In this document: positions 16,701-24,672 of the stretch, in pieces
Layout: every line of letters starts with the position of its first letter
Position numbering within the stretch: position 1 is the stretch's first letter
From: Christensenella sp. UBA4263
GTDB lineage: Bacteria; Bacillota; Clostridia; Christensenellales; Aristaeellaceae
NCBI GenBank assembly: GCA_002395225.1
Contig: DGWH01000113.1
Location: 1 to 35,965 of the forward strand
Direction of reading: 5' to 3'
Length of the DNA: 35,965 nt
The notes under the pieces: generated by a model
What the model was told of the DNA's origin: nothing
Seen by the model: only the letters and a program-made list of their open reading frames with translations
Database searches by the model: none
Program-made: the position numbers and the translations under genes

Positions 16701-17424
16701 CGTCACGGAAAACGCGCAGAAGCGCCTGGATACCATCCGGGAATTTACCGAGTTCGGTTCCGGATTCCGCATCGCCATGCGTGACCTTGAAATCCGCGGT
16801 GCCGGAAATATTTTAGGCCCCCAGCAGAGCGGACACCTGGCGGACATCGGCTATGATCTGTACTGCAAACTTCTGGATCAGGCGGTTCAGGAGGTCCAGG
16901 GCATTTCGCTCAATACCAATAAGGAAATCGAGACGCGGATGGATGTGAAGGTCAACGCGTATCTGCCGGCTGAATATGTGACCGGGGACAAGCAGCGGCT
17001 GGATGTCTATCGCCGGATTGCCAAGATCACCAATGCCGCCCAGCGGGATGACGTGGAGGAGGAGCTGGTTGACCGCTTCGGGGATGAACCGCAGCCGGTG
17101 GCCAACCTGGTGGCGGTGGCCTATCTCAAGGCGATGTGCGGCAACCTGGGCATCGACCGGGTTCGTCAGGACGACGGTCTTTTCCAGATGTATTTCTCGC
17201 CCGTTTCCGAAACAGACGGCGTGCTGCTTCTCCGGTCCCTCAATAACCTTGATCCGCGGCTGACCATCTCCCTGAACAAGCCCAATCATCTTCTGTTTCA
17301 GGATAAATCGAAGAACCGGGAGGAACTGCTGTTTGAGTGTGTGAAAGCCATGGAGCGGCTGACCGGCAGAATGGCCATTCAGATGTCGAAGAAAGATGAA
17401 AAATCAGTAGAAGTTGCTGAATAA
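13753..17424 (+). CDS. mfd: transcription-repair coupling factor Mfd
   Basis: Mfd removes RNA polymerase stalled at DNA damage and recruits UvrA. The 1223-residue protein shows, in order, the UvrB-like N-terminal region (with MRGGIIDVYP), the RNA polymerase-interaction domain starting at VGDYVVHETHGIGRY (about 537), and the translocase with Walker A GDVGYGKTE (about 690) and DEEQRFG (about 790). The TRG motif region and the C-terminal D7 domain follow. ATG 13753 directly follows the pth stop and has GAGAGAAG before it. The extra upstream frame overlaps pth and is not used. Confidence 0.97.
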   Translation: MSSSFLLDTLRGYEPYERVKQGLGEPGIISVYNLSNAQKTEVIAALAGETGRQILYLCESEKASSQAMEDLAVLTGGSIGLFQSREISFYQDVAASREVSSRRLETLSKLLNGSIRAVVAPIDTLLHRVMPRDLFAENTIHLSVGDRLETDYVVESLLASGYTREYMVEGKGQFAMRGGIIDVYPTDASHAVRIEFFDDELDSIREFDVMDQRSVGNLQSISIPPASEGLVADDSREKVAARLRAALRNRGKEPKEVQDFGDATLADLPAAVANEDEEPVYEDLTEGEAPFLLRSRAAERYETLMNEAIGQMENRIGSRVLEKYLNLLWEKDETIVDYMNRPLVVLDEPDASLQRLESRISEFNTAFANALERGEAIREQEKLILPGETVKALLKRDGTIFLSRIQRQVSELPAAGFVNMNGVNHGSYGGKTKELCDDIRKWKESGWRIMIFSGGIARGERMRQSFEDEGIEVQFDEHCMRAPETGKCVIYPTSLSGGFLYPDMKLAVIIESDVYGSKTAKAKAKRQEKGRLNSFTDLEVGDYVVHETHGIGRYLGIKRLMTDNTSRDFLQIEYLGGDKLYIPVDHFDRIQKYIGAGESVAPALSDLGGKKWQKQKNKARESLKELAFSLVQLYAQRQKRVGHAFSPDTPWQQEFEENFPYEETPDQLIAAEEIKHDMEKPEPMDRLLCGDVGYGKTEVALRAAFKAIMDGYQVAILAPTTILVQQHYQTILRRFEGFPIHADYLSRFKSAKEQKKTLLGLENGEIDLVVGTHRILNKGIKFKKLGLLIIDEEQRFGVGHKETIKNYKNSIDVLTLSATPIPRTLHMSMVGIRDMSLLETPPQARYPVQTYVLEYQDAVIRDAVLREMGRGGQVFFLYNRVETIDQCYAQLQKLVPEARIVIAHGQMKEDVLEDVMMDFSQQKYDILLCTTIIESGLDIPSVNTLIVYDAERFGLGQLYQIRGRVGRSNRMAYAYLTIRPGKVVTENAQKRLDTIREFTEFGSGFRIAMRDLEIRGAGNILGPQQSGHLADIGYDLYCKLLDQAVQEVQGISLNTNKEIETRMDVKVNAYLPAEYVTGDKQRLDVYRRIAKITNAAQRDDVEEELVDRFGDEPQPVANLVAVAYLKAMCGNLGIDRVRQDDGLFQMYFSPVSETDGVLLLRSLNNLDPRLTISLNKPNHLLFQDKSKNREELLFECVKAMERLTGRMAIQMSKKDEKSVEVAE

Positions 17425-17452
17425 TCATATATGGATTTAGTTAAAATGCATA

Positions 17453-17481
17453 TTGCTTCATTTGGACAGAACCGTTAAAAT
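17453..17481 (+). promoter_or_regulatory. promoter of the SRP RNA
   Basis: TTGCTT (17453-17458), a 17-bp spacer and TAAAAT (17476-17481) place the start at about 17488, exactly where the paired 5' end of the RNA begins. Confidence 0.6.
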
Positions 17482-17488
17482 ATGCTCT

Positions 17489-17612
17489 GTAGGGTGCGAT
17501 GACGGATGGACCTCATGCAATGCGGGTGTGTGAACCTTGTCAGGGCCGGAAGGCAGCAGCAATAAGCATTGCTTCGTGTGTGCCGTGAGAGCTTCTGCCC
17601 CGAGTATCCTAC
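17489..17612 (+). ncRNA. ffs: signal recognition particle RNA, compact bacterial type
   Basis: The conserved domain IV is present as GTCAGGGCCGGAAGGCAGCA with GTGTGAACCTT before it and TTCGTGTGTGCCG after it. GTAGGGT at the 5' end pairs with ATCCTAC at the 3' end, and CTCATG pairs with CGTGAG inside. This gives one long hairpin of about 124 nt. There is no room for the Alu domain seen in Bacillus SRP RNA. Ends are estimated from pairing. Confidence 0.93.
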
Positions 17613-17625
17613 TTCAGGAGGATGC

Positions 17626-17659
17626 AAAGCGTTTCGTTTCAGACGAAACGCTTTTTTCT
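17626..17659 (+). terminator. terminator of the SRP RNA
   Basis: AAAGCGTTTCGT, loop TTCAG and ACGAAACGCTTT, 12 bp perfect, are followed by TTTTCTTTT. Confidence 0.93.
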
Positions 17660-17664
17660 TTTCC

Positions 17665-17693
17665 TTGAAACTCCCGGTTACTTGTGTTATATT
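17665..17693 (+). promoter_or_regulatory. promoter of the DAC-like gene
   Basis: TTGAAA (17665-17670), a 17-bp spacer and TATATT (17688-17693) lie about 38 bases before ATG 17732. Confidence 0.65.
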
Positions 17694-17731
17694 GATCCTG
17701 TAATGAATCTGTTTAAACAGAGGTTAAAACC

Positions 17732-18844
17732 ATGATATCACCTGAAACATTCGTCAATGAAATCTATCTGCTGGCGGAGCAGAGCGGGTCCTGCCTTGAG
17801 CCCGAGCAGAAATTCCCGGAACCGGCGTTTCTGACGGAGGTGTGCAGGCAGCTCCTGTATGCAAGCACCATGCGGGAAGAGGGGAGATATTCCACCTTCA
17901 GGGTTTGCTTTATCAGGCCGGATTCGGCATTTCTCATCCCGTACATCTATTCGCATGCGGTACTGCTGGATGAGCCTGTTCCGTTCAATATGAAGGAAAT
18001 CCACCGTCTGGCACCGGCAATCAGCCCGGATATCAGCTATCTGATTCTGAACATGGTGGACACCAGGCCCTGCATTACCGGCCTGATTGTCGGGCACACC
18101 ACCTGGAATCAGACCAGCTCGGGGGAAACCACAGACGGTGTCCGAATGCCCATAATTGCCAATCTGCTGGTCAGCGGACCGGGCGAACTGGTGGCCTGCC
18201 TGGGTGAATCTCCGCTGGTTTCCCTGAAATGGGGAAATCTCGTGCATTTTCGAAAGAATACCTTTACCTCAACCCTGGTGGCGCAGGCGCTGAAAGAGGG
18301 TTCCTGTGTATCCGATTCAAACCGATCGGCGTTCTTCTCGCGGGTCCTGGTCAATATGATGCGGATGGGGAACGGCGGCCATCTCTTTATTATTCCGGAG
18401 GAGAGTGAATGCCGGAAGCATTTCAGGATCAAATACCGGCTTCCGGTCCATTTCATGTTTCGGGGGGATGGAAACGATGATCTCCTGATAAAGCCGGAGA
18501 AAGACCTGATTTCCTTTGCGGATATGGTTTCAAAGCTGACCGCCGTGGATGGCGGCGTAGTGCTCAACAAGAATCTGGATCTTCTGGGATTTGGCGTGGA
18601 GACACTGATGGACTCGATCGATAAGCCGGAACCGGACCTGTGCTTCATTAACTATGACGGCATGACAGATACCTCAAAGCGTTACAGTGATTACGGCATG
18701 CGGCACCGGTCCTGCTTCAAGCTCTGCAGTGCCGTTGAGGGGGCTGTCGCGCTGATCGCTTCTCACGATGGCTTCATTAAAGCCTGTACACAGCATGACG
18801 GGAAGGTGGTCGTCTATGACAATGTATCGGTTTACAACAGATAA
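17732..18844 (+). CDS. putative nucleotide-sensor protein with C-terminal DisA_N/DAC-like domain
   Basis: The 370-residue protein ends in a domain that resembles diadenylate cyclase domains. A glycine turn in a hydrophobic strand (GNGGHLFIIPE, about 213-223) comes first, then VDGGVV (272-277) at the place of the DGA motif, and GMRHRSCFKLCSAVEGAVAL (322-341) containing the RHR motif, followed by a SHDG strand. The N-terminal ~200 residues are of no class I can name. Such DAC-like proteins have been proposed as nucleotide sensors; whether this one makes c-di-AMP is open, since DGA is DGG. No membrane segment is seen. GAGGT precedes ATG 17732. Originally it lay directly upstream of sbcD (see the scar at 18915). 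Confidence 0.65.
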   Translation: MISPETFVNEIYLLAEQSGSCLEPEQKFPEPAFLTEVCRQLLYASTMREEGRYSTFRVCFIRPDSAFLIPYIYSHAVLLDEPVPFNMKEIHRLAPAISPDISYLILNMVDTRPCITGLIVGHTTWNQTSSGETTDGVRMPIIANLLVSGPGELVACLGESPLVSLKWGNLVHFRKNTFTSTLVAQALKEGSCVSDSNRSAFFSRVLVNMMRMGNGGHLFIIPEESECRKHFRIKYRLPVHFMFRGDGNDDLLIKPEKDLISFADMVSKLTAVDGGVVLNKNLDLLGFGVETLMDSIDKPEPDLCFINYDGMTDTSKRYSDYGMRHRSCFKLCSAVEGAVALIASHDGFIKACTQHDGKVVVYDNVSVYNR

Positions 18845-19111
18845 TTCCCGGGAGCCCGGGAGGCATGGTGCGGCAGGAACAGAATGGATTTTATGAAATG
18901 GATCATGTTGAGCTGCGTTTGAAGGGATGATGTTACGCTGCTTGAATAGAATGCTCTTTGGATTCATCCAGTTTTTTATTCCAGTGTGTTACCGTTAAAG
19001 AATGTCTGATCCGTCCGATAGTTACTGGTTGTGCAAAATTGCACCGGAATCAGCATCAGGTCTTTATTGTCAATCGTTCCTCCGATACGATTTTCCATCC
19101 AATCGGTATGC
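18845..19111. other. intergenic region with a scar of the sbcD start
   Basis: No gene is seen. At 18915-18938 the sequence GCGTTTGAAGGGATGATGTT plus ACGC matches, with few changes, the sbcD ribosome site and start at 20813-20838 (ACGTTTGAAAGGATGATGTT plus ATGC). The sbcD ATG is ACG here. AATTCCCGG after the first DAC-like gene likewise matches AATCCCGG after the second copy. The stretch is therefore the left junction of a tandem duplication. Confidence 0.75.
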
Positions 19112-19145
19112 TTTTCGTCCAAATTAGCATATATTTGGACGAAAA
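19112..19145. promoter_or_regulatory. perfect 13-bp palindrome with CGTCCA arms after fic
   Basis: TTTTCGTCCAAAT (19112-19124) and ATTTGGACGAAAA (19133-19145) are a perfect inverted repeat abutting the fic stop codon. The same CGTCCA core recurs several times in the fic promoter region, so it may be an operator or an end mark of the inserted segment. It could also act as a hairpin in the fic transcript. Confidence 0.6.
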
Positions 19146-20207
19146 TTATTTGCTGTCAGCACGAACATAGAATGTCTTTCTTCCGGATCCTTCCCGAATG
19201 ATATGTCCCTCTTCAGTAAGCTTTTTAAGTGCAGCAAGGACTGAAGATCTACCTATGCTTGGACAATGAGCGATAATCTCTGCCCCTGTAAACTTTCCGA
19301 TTTTTTCCTCGGTATACTTTTTGACAATGTCGTATGCTGTACTTCCATTTCCTGTATTGGACATTAAGCCTATTCTCTCTTCAAATTCAAGATAACATGC
19401 TAAAATAGCCTGAAGCATATATCTGATAAATGGTGTCGGATCATTTTTCCCTTCATGCCAACCAGCATCTGATGCTTCGAGAGTATCATAGTACCGATCC
19501 TTTGTGTTCTCTATCTGCTTCTCTAAACTGATGTACTTTCCTACACTATATCCGCTTTTATACAGCAGAAGTAGTGTAAGGAGTCTGCTCATTCGCCCAT
19601 TACCATCGTTAAATGGATGAATACAAAGAAAATCGCAGATAAAAGTCGGAATAAGAATCAGCGAATCAATCTTCTCAGTTGCGATGGCCTGTTCATAGGC
19701 AGCGCAGAGATTTTTTACTGCATCAGGAGTATCGTAAGGTGCAATCGGTGTGAATCTGGTAACTACAGTTCCATCTGGTGTTGTCTCATTGATATAGTTC
19801 TGCACACTCTTAAAATGTCCGCCGTAAGAAAAACCAGCCCTTTTTAAAAGATCACGATGCAGCTGGAGGATGTAAGAAGGACGAATCGGAATATATTCAT
19901 TACTTTCGTGAATTGTATTCAGCACATCCCTGTAACCCAAGATCTCATCCTCGTCCCGGTTTCTGGGAGTGGTCTTTTCTTCAAACAACTGTTTCATACG
20001 AGTGCTTGTCGTGACAATTCCTTCTATTTTATTGGATGCTTCCGTACTCTGTATTTTGGCAATTTTAACAAGGCGATCTAATTCAACAGGCTTTTGCCTG
20101 ATAAATAAGTCCTGTCTTCCTTTGCACTCGTGAATTTTTGCGACAAGGTTTAGTATATCAGTGTCCCAGGCCTTTTCTGCAAGTCTACTATAGTCAAACG
20201 ATCTCAT
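19146..20207 (-). CDS. Fic-domain protein with self-inhibitory motif and winged-helix end
   Basis: Fic enzymes usually transfer AMP to target proteins. The 353-residue protein has the full catalytic motif HPFNDGNGRMSR (H197 onward) and a matching inhibitory helix S58-N-K-I-E62-G63 of the (S/T)xxxE(G/N) type ahead of it (class II). A C-terminal winged-helix segment (about 290-350, GAEIIAHCPSIGRSSVLAAL) should bind DNA. The gene is visibly richer in A and T than its neighbours and separates two copies of the DAC-like gene, so it was probably acquired. No antitoxin gene adjoins it, which fits an internally inhibited Fic. AAAGGAGCTCTC precedes ATG 20207. Its target is unknown. Confidence 0.92.
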   Translation of the reverse strand: MRSFDYSRLAEKAWDTDILNLVAKIHECKGRQDLFIRQKPVELDRLVKIAKIQSTEASNKIEGIVTTSTRMKQLFEEKTTPRNRDEDEILGYRDVLNTIHESNEYIPIRPSYILQLHRDLLKRAGFSYGGHFKSVQNYINETTPDGTVVTRFTPIAPYDTPDAVKNLCAAYEQAIATEKIDSLILIPTFICDFLCIHPFNDGNGRMSRLLTLLLLYKSGYSVGKYISLEKQIENTKDRYYDTLEASDAGWHEGKNDPTPFIRYMLQAILACYLEFEERIGLMSNTGNGSTAYDIVKKYTEEKIGKFTGAEIIAHCPSIGRSSVLAALKKLTEEGHIIREGSGRKTFYVRADSK

Positions 20208-20219
20208 GAGAGCTCCTTT

Positions 20220-20285
20220 CGTCCAGCATCATTTTTTTCGTCCAATTTTATACTATTCTGGATGAAAAAAACAATATGTTGGACA
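20220..20285 (-). promoter_or_regulatory. fic promoter with repeated CGTCCA sites
   Basis: On the minus strand TTGTTT (20274-20269), a 16-bp spacer and TATAAA (20252-20247) form a promoter. CGTCCA-like cores lie at 20220-20225, 20239-20244 and, in the other orientation, 20259-20264 (TGGATG) and 20280-20285 (TGGACA). They overlap the ribosome site, the start region and the promoter. Together with the palindrome at 19112 this suggests binding by the Fic winged helix (autoregulation). Confidence 0.5.
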
Positions 20286-20394
20286 ATAAAGAACCTGTAG
20301 TTCTAAACAAGGAGCCACCGGTATCCTTGTGGACTGTGGGAACGAATTCGCATGAGAATATTGCGGAAAAGCATCGATATATCCCGGCAGGCCT

Positions 20395-20764
20395 ATGCCA
20401 AGAATTACCAATCTGCTGGTCAGCGGACCGGGTGAACTGGTGGCCTGTCTGGGGGAATTCTCTGTTGACAGCGGGGTGGTCCTCAATAAGAATCTGGATC
20501 TTCTGGGCTTTGTCGTGGAGATACTGGTGGATGCGATCGATAAGCCGGGACTGGATCTGTGTTTCATTAACGATGATGGTGTGCAGGTTACCCTCAAAGC
20601 GTTACAATGACTACGGCATGCGGCACCGTTCCTGTTTCAAGTGCTGCAGTGCCGTTCAGGGGGCTGTCGCCCTGATCATTTCCCACGACGGCCTGATCAA
20701 GACCTGCACCGGGCATGACTGGAAGGTGGTCGTCTATGACAATGTTTCGGTTTACAACCGATGA
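20395..20764 (+). pseudogene. decayed second copy of the DAC-like gene
   Basis: From ATG 20395 the translation MPRITNLLVSGPGELVACLGE matches residues 139-159 of the gene at 17732. It then jumps to VDSGVVLNKNLDLLGF, matching residues 272 onward, so 330 bases are missing in frame. One extra base near 20588 (GTTACCCTCAAAG against ATACCTCAAAG) shifts the frame. The RHR part and the tail ending VVVYDNVSVYNR continue in another frame up to the stop at 20762. The N-terminal part is also absent. It lies 68 bases before sbcD, where the intact gene must once have stood. Confidence 0.88.
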
Positions 20765-20832
20765 ATCCCGGCAATGAACAAAGCTTTTTTGTGTACAGGA
20801 CAATGACGAATTACGTTTGAAAGGATGATGTT

Positions 20833-21954
20833 ATGCGGTTCCTTCATATTGCCGACCTCCACCTGGGCAAGCAGATGAACGATGTTTCGCTGCTCCCGGA
20901 CCAGGAATTTATCCTGCAGCAGATTGTCCGCACCGCGGAAAGTGAGCGAATTGATGCGGTACTGATTGCCGGGGATGTCTACCAGCGGTCATCGCCTCAG
21001 GCCGACGCGATGGAACTGTTTGACCACTTCGTATCGGAGCTGGTCAGCCTGGGCAAAAAGGTGTTCATCATCAGCGGGAATCACGATTCCGCGCAGCGGA
21101 TCTCCTATTTTGGATCCCTGATCAAAACCTCCGGCGTCTATGTGACCGAATCCTTTGAGGGGAAACTGCAGAGCGTCACTCTGCGGGACCGTGCGGGCGA
21201 TATTGTCATCTGGATGATGCCCTTTTTGCGGCCTTCCGCGGTCCGGCGCTGGCTGCCCGAGGAAAAAATCGTCACGTACCAGGATGCCGTGGCGGCGGTC
21301 CTTCGCCAGAGCGTAATTGACTCGAAAAAACGAAATATCCTGATCTGCCATCAGTTCATCACCGGCAGTGAAACCTCCGATTCCGAGGAGCGGGCAGTGG
21401 GCGGCCTTGACAACATCGATGCCTCCCTGTTTGATGCCTTTGATTATGTGGCTCTCGGGCATATCCACAAGCCCCAGAAGGTCCTCAGGGATACGCTCCG
21501 GTATGCCGGTTCACCGCTCAAATACTCTTTTTCCGAGGCCAATCACAAAAAGTCTGTGACGATTCTGGACATGGAATCAAAGGACGACATTACCGTCAGC
21601 ACGGTTCCTCTCTATCCGCTGCGCGATGTCCGCCTGATGGAGGGGATGACGCAAGACCTGATGAACGAGCCCTATTCCGAGGATTATCTGTGGATCACCA
21701 TTCATGATGAGCTGCCCTCCCCGGATGCACGCGTGACGCTGTCGACCAATTTTCCCAACATGCTGAAGTTTTCCGTGGTGAATTCCAAAACCAAAACGGA
21801 CCTGAATGTACTGGCCACCCAGAGCATGGAAAACAAGACGATCACGGAGCTTTTCTCGGATTTTTACCGGCTGCAGAATAATGACCAGGACCTGACCACT
21901 GCTCACCGGAAAGTGATTGAAAAGGTGCTGAAGGAAATGGAGGAAAACCAATGA
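20833..21954 (+). CDS. sbcD: exonuclease SbcD (Mre11-like nuclease subunit)
   Basis: SbcD is the manganese-dependent nuclease of the SbcCD complex that cuts hairpins and protein-blocked DNA ends. The 373-residue protein keeps the phosphoesterase residues D8 and H10 (ADLHLG), D48 (GDVYQ), N83/H84 (SGNHDS), H173 and the GHIHKP pair H210/H212. AAAGGATG precedes ATG 20833. Its stop overlaps the sbcC start (ATGA), so both subunits are coupled. Confidence 0.96.
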   Translation: MRFLHIADLHLGKQMNDVSLLPDQEFILQQIVRTAESERIDAVLIAGDVYQRSSPQADAMELFDHFVSELVSLGKKVFIISGNHDSAQRISYFGSLIKTSGVYVTESFEGKLQSVTLRDRAGDIVIWMMPFLRPSAVRRWLPEEKIVTYQDAVAAVLRQSVIDSKKRNILICHQFITGSETSDSEERAVGGLDNIDASLFDAFDYVALGHIHKPQKVLRDTLRYAGSPLKYSFSEANHKKSVTILDMESKDDITVSTVPLYPLRDVRLMEGMTQDLMNEPYSEDYLWITIHDELPSPDARVTLSTNFPNMLKFSVVNSKTKTDLNVLATQSMENKTITELFSDFYRLQNNDQDLTTAHRKVIEKVLKEMEENQ

Positions 21955-24581
21955 AACCTCTACTGCTGAAAATGTCCGCCTTCGGACCCTACGCGGGGGA
22001 AACCACGGTTGATTTTACCCAGTTCGGGGAAAACGGCATTTTCCTCATCGCCGGGGACACCGGTGCGGGGAAAACCACCCTGTTTGATGCGATTACCTTT
22101 GCTCTTTTCGGTGAGGCCTCCGGCGGAAAAGACCGGCGCAAAAGCAAAACGTTCCGTTCGGATTACGCCGATCTCCGGTCGGAAACCTATGTGGAACTGA
22201 CCTTTCTGCACAAGGATCAGTCCTGGTGCATCCGGCGGAATCCGGAATACATCCGCGCCAAGCGGAACAGTGATGAAACCACCACACAGTCTGCCAATGC
22301 CCGGCTGACCAATCTTGAAACCGGCCGGGTCATTGAGGGACAGCGGGATGTCACGGAGAAGATTGAGGAGCTTCTCGGACTGACACAGGGCCAGTTCACC
22401 CGGACGGTCATGATTGCCCAGGGCGACTTCCTGAAGATCCTCAACGCCACCTCGGATGACCGCAAGGGCCTCTTCCAGAAGCTGTTCAATACCGCGATCT
22501 ATGCTAATCTGCAGAAAAAGCTTCAGGAACTGAACAGCCAGTGCAACAAGGAACAGGAGAACCTGAATCAGCGGATCACCATTGCCGCCGGCAAGATCAG
22601 TCCGGAACCGGATTTCCCCGAGCGCGAACAGATCGCCGAGTATCAGAAAGATGCCGACTTTGCCGACCTGCTCGCCGAGTGCCTCCTGCATCTGATTGCC
22701 CGCGAGAAAGAGACCGACAGCAGCCTCCGTCAGGCCAGGGATACGGCGGCACAGGAGGAAAAGGGCCTGATCGCCCTCATGGAGCAGGCACGGGCAGCTC
22801 TGGCGGATTTCACTGCACTTGACAAGGCAACAGCCGGACTCCGGGAGCTGAATGACCGACAGTCAGCCATGGATGATCTGGCGGCACAGCTGGCAAAAGC
22901 CCGGAAAGCCCAGAGACTTGTGCCGGATGAGGCCGTGCTGACGGGAAACCGGGCAGATCTTAAGAAACAGGAAAAGGAAACGGCAGAGGCACAGACCGCC
23001 CTTGAAAAGGCAGAACTGTCGCTGCCTGCGGCTGTGGAAGCGAAAGAAAAAGCCGACAGTCATGCGGCGGAGGCGGATGCCCTTCTTTCATCCGCCAAAC
23101 AGCTGTCGGACTTTATCCCGGTGCTCAAGGATCTGGAAACCCAGACGCAGGAACTCGACAAACAGCAGAAAAAGATGCAGACCCTGATCGCGGCCAGCAG
23201 CCGCGCAGATGCGGCCTATACCGCTGCCAAGGAAGGGTACTACCGCAGTCAGGCAGGGCTTTTGGCCCAGGGACTGTCCGATGGCGAGCCCTGTCCGGTG
23301 TGCGGCTCCACCGTGCACCCGCATCCCGCCGCGTTAACCGTGGAGGCCGTCACGAAAGAGGCGATGGAGGAGGCGGACCGGCGTCACCGTCAGGCGGCGG
23401 AGGAACTGCATAAGGCTGACACGGCCCTCTCCGCGCTTAAGGCCGCCGTGGAAGCGGGAAAGAGCCGCCTGGCCGAGCTGAACATCGGCGAGCAGGAAAC
23501 CGGAGAAAGCCTGGAAAAACAGATTAAGGAAAAACAGGCCGGTGCCCGAAAGCTCCGGGAGGCCATCGCCAAAGCGGAGGAAAATCTCAAGGCTCTGCAG
23601 ATCACCATTGCCGAAAAAAAGACTGTGGTGGATCACGGGTGCCAGCGGCTGAAAGATCTCCGGGAGAGAGCCGTAACCCTGCAGAACGTGTTCAATGAGC
23701 ATCTGGCCGCCGCCGGATTTGAAAATGAGGCAGCCTATCAGCTGGCCAAAATGTCTGAAAGGGACATGAACGCGGCGGACAAAGAACTGCGTGCCTATGG
23801 GGAACGCAAAAAATCCCTGTCGGATCAGATTGCAGTCCTGCGCGAAAAGCTGACAGGTCGGGAAAAGCCGGACATCGGGGCCATTGAGCAGAAACTGAGC
23901 GGACAGCAGAGGGAAAGAGCCGCTGCGGAAAATGCGGAAGCGGCATTGTCAAAGAAGCTGACCATTCATGAGGATGCCCTTAAGGAAATCCAGACGGCGC
24001 TGAAACAGAAGAAACGCCGGGCTGAGAATTGGTCCGTTGTCCGGGATCTGTACAATTGCTGTGCCGGAATCTCGGGCGGTGCAAACCGGGGCAAGCTGAC
24101 GTTTGAGGCGTATGTCCAGCAGTATTATTTCAAGCAGGTGGTTGCTGCCGCCAACAAACGGCTGACCATTCTGACGGACGGGCTGTTCACCCTGCGCTGC
24201 AAGGAAGAGGCCCGGGACAGGGTGCGCCAGAGCGGTCTGGATCTGGATGTTTTGGACCGGAGCACCAGTCAGTGGCGGGATGTCAGCACGCTGTCCGGCG
24301 GGGAGTCCTTCCTGGCGAGTCTTGCACTGGCCCTGGGCCTTTCGGATGTCGTTCAGGCGCAGAGCGGGGCGGTCCGCATGGATGCGATGTTTATCGACGA
24401 AGGGTTTGGCACCCTGGATGACAACGCGCTTCGGAATTCCCTCCAGGTCCTTTCGGATCTGGCAGGCGGAAAACGGCTGGTTGGCATCATCTCCCACGTG
24501 CAGAGCCTTGAGGAGCGGATTGACAAGCAGATTTACGTGTCCAAGACGCCCAAGGGTTCCGTCGTTCACATGGTCACCTGA
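21951..24581 (+). CDS. sbcC: exonuclease SbcC (Rad50-like ATPase subunit)
   Basis: SbcC is the SMC-like ATPase partner of SbcD. The 876-residue protein has Walker A GDTGAGKTT (35-43), two long Glu/Ala/Lys coiled-coil arms around the zinc hook CPVCGS (C448, C451), the signature LSGGESFLASLALALG (from about 781) and Walker B MFIDEGFGTLD (about 812). It is shorter than the E. coli protein, which fits the shorter coiled coils of many Firmicutes. It ends the sbcDC operon at a strong terminator. Confidence 0.96.
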   Translation: MKPLLLKMSAFGPYAGETTVDFTQFGENGIFLIAGDTGAGKTTLFDAITFALFGEASGGKDRRKSKTFRSDYADLRSETYVELTFLHKDQSWCIRRNPEYIRAKRNSDETTTQSANARLTNLETGRVIEGQRDVTEKIEELLGLTQGQFTRTVMIAQGDFLKILNATSDDRKGLFQKLFNTAIYANLQKKLQELNSQCNKEQENLNQRITIAAGKISPEPDFPEREQIAEYQKDADFADLLAECLLHLIAREKETDSSLRQARDTAAQEEKGLIALMEQARAALADFTALDKATAGLRELNDRQSAMDDLAAQLAKARKAQRLVPDEAVLTGNRADLKKQEKETAEAQTALEKAELSLPAAVEAKEKADSHAAEADALLSSAKQLSDFIPVLKDLETQTQELDKQQKKMQTLIAASSRADAAYTAAKEGYYRSQAGLLAQGLSDGEPCPVCGSTVHPHPAALTVEAVTKEAMEEADRRHRQAAEELHKADTALSALKAAVEAGKSRLAELNIGEQETGESLEKQIKEKQAGARKLREAIAKAEENLKALQITIAEKKTVVDHGCQRLKDLRERAVTLQNVFNEHLAAAGFENEAAYQLAKMSERDMNAADKELRAYGERKKSLSDQIAVLREKLTGREKPDIGAIEQKLSGQQRERAAAENAEAALSKKLTIHEDALKEIQTALKQKKRRAENWSVVRDLYNCCAGISGGANRGKLTFEAYVQQYYFKQVVAAANKRLTILTDGLFTLRCKEEARDRVRQSGLDLDVLDRSTSQWRDVSTLSGGESFLASLALALGLSDVVQAQSGAVRMDAMFIDEGFGTLDDNALRNSLQVLSDLAGGKRLVGIISHVQSLEERIDKQIYVSKTPKGSVVHMVT

Positions 24582-24591
24582 AGCATACAGG

Positions 24592-24623
24592 AAGACCGGT
24601 CCAGTACGGACCGGTCTTTTTTG
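24592..24623 (+). terminator. terminator of sbcDC
   Basis: AAGACCGGTCC, loop AGTAC and GGACCGGTCTT (11 bp perfect) are followed by TTTTT. It lies 50 bases before the convergent helicase gene's stop. Confidence 0.92.
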
Positions 24624-24672
24624 TATGGGAACTGTCTTTCACGGAAGCCTCTGCCATTCCATGGGGAAAGGG

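Noticed and set aside
20276..20764. A separate 162-codon gene
   Set aside because: Only its last third is meaningful, as the frameshifted tail of the decayed DAC-like copy; the rest is out-of-frame translation.
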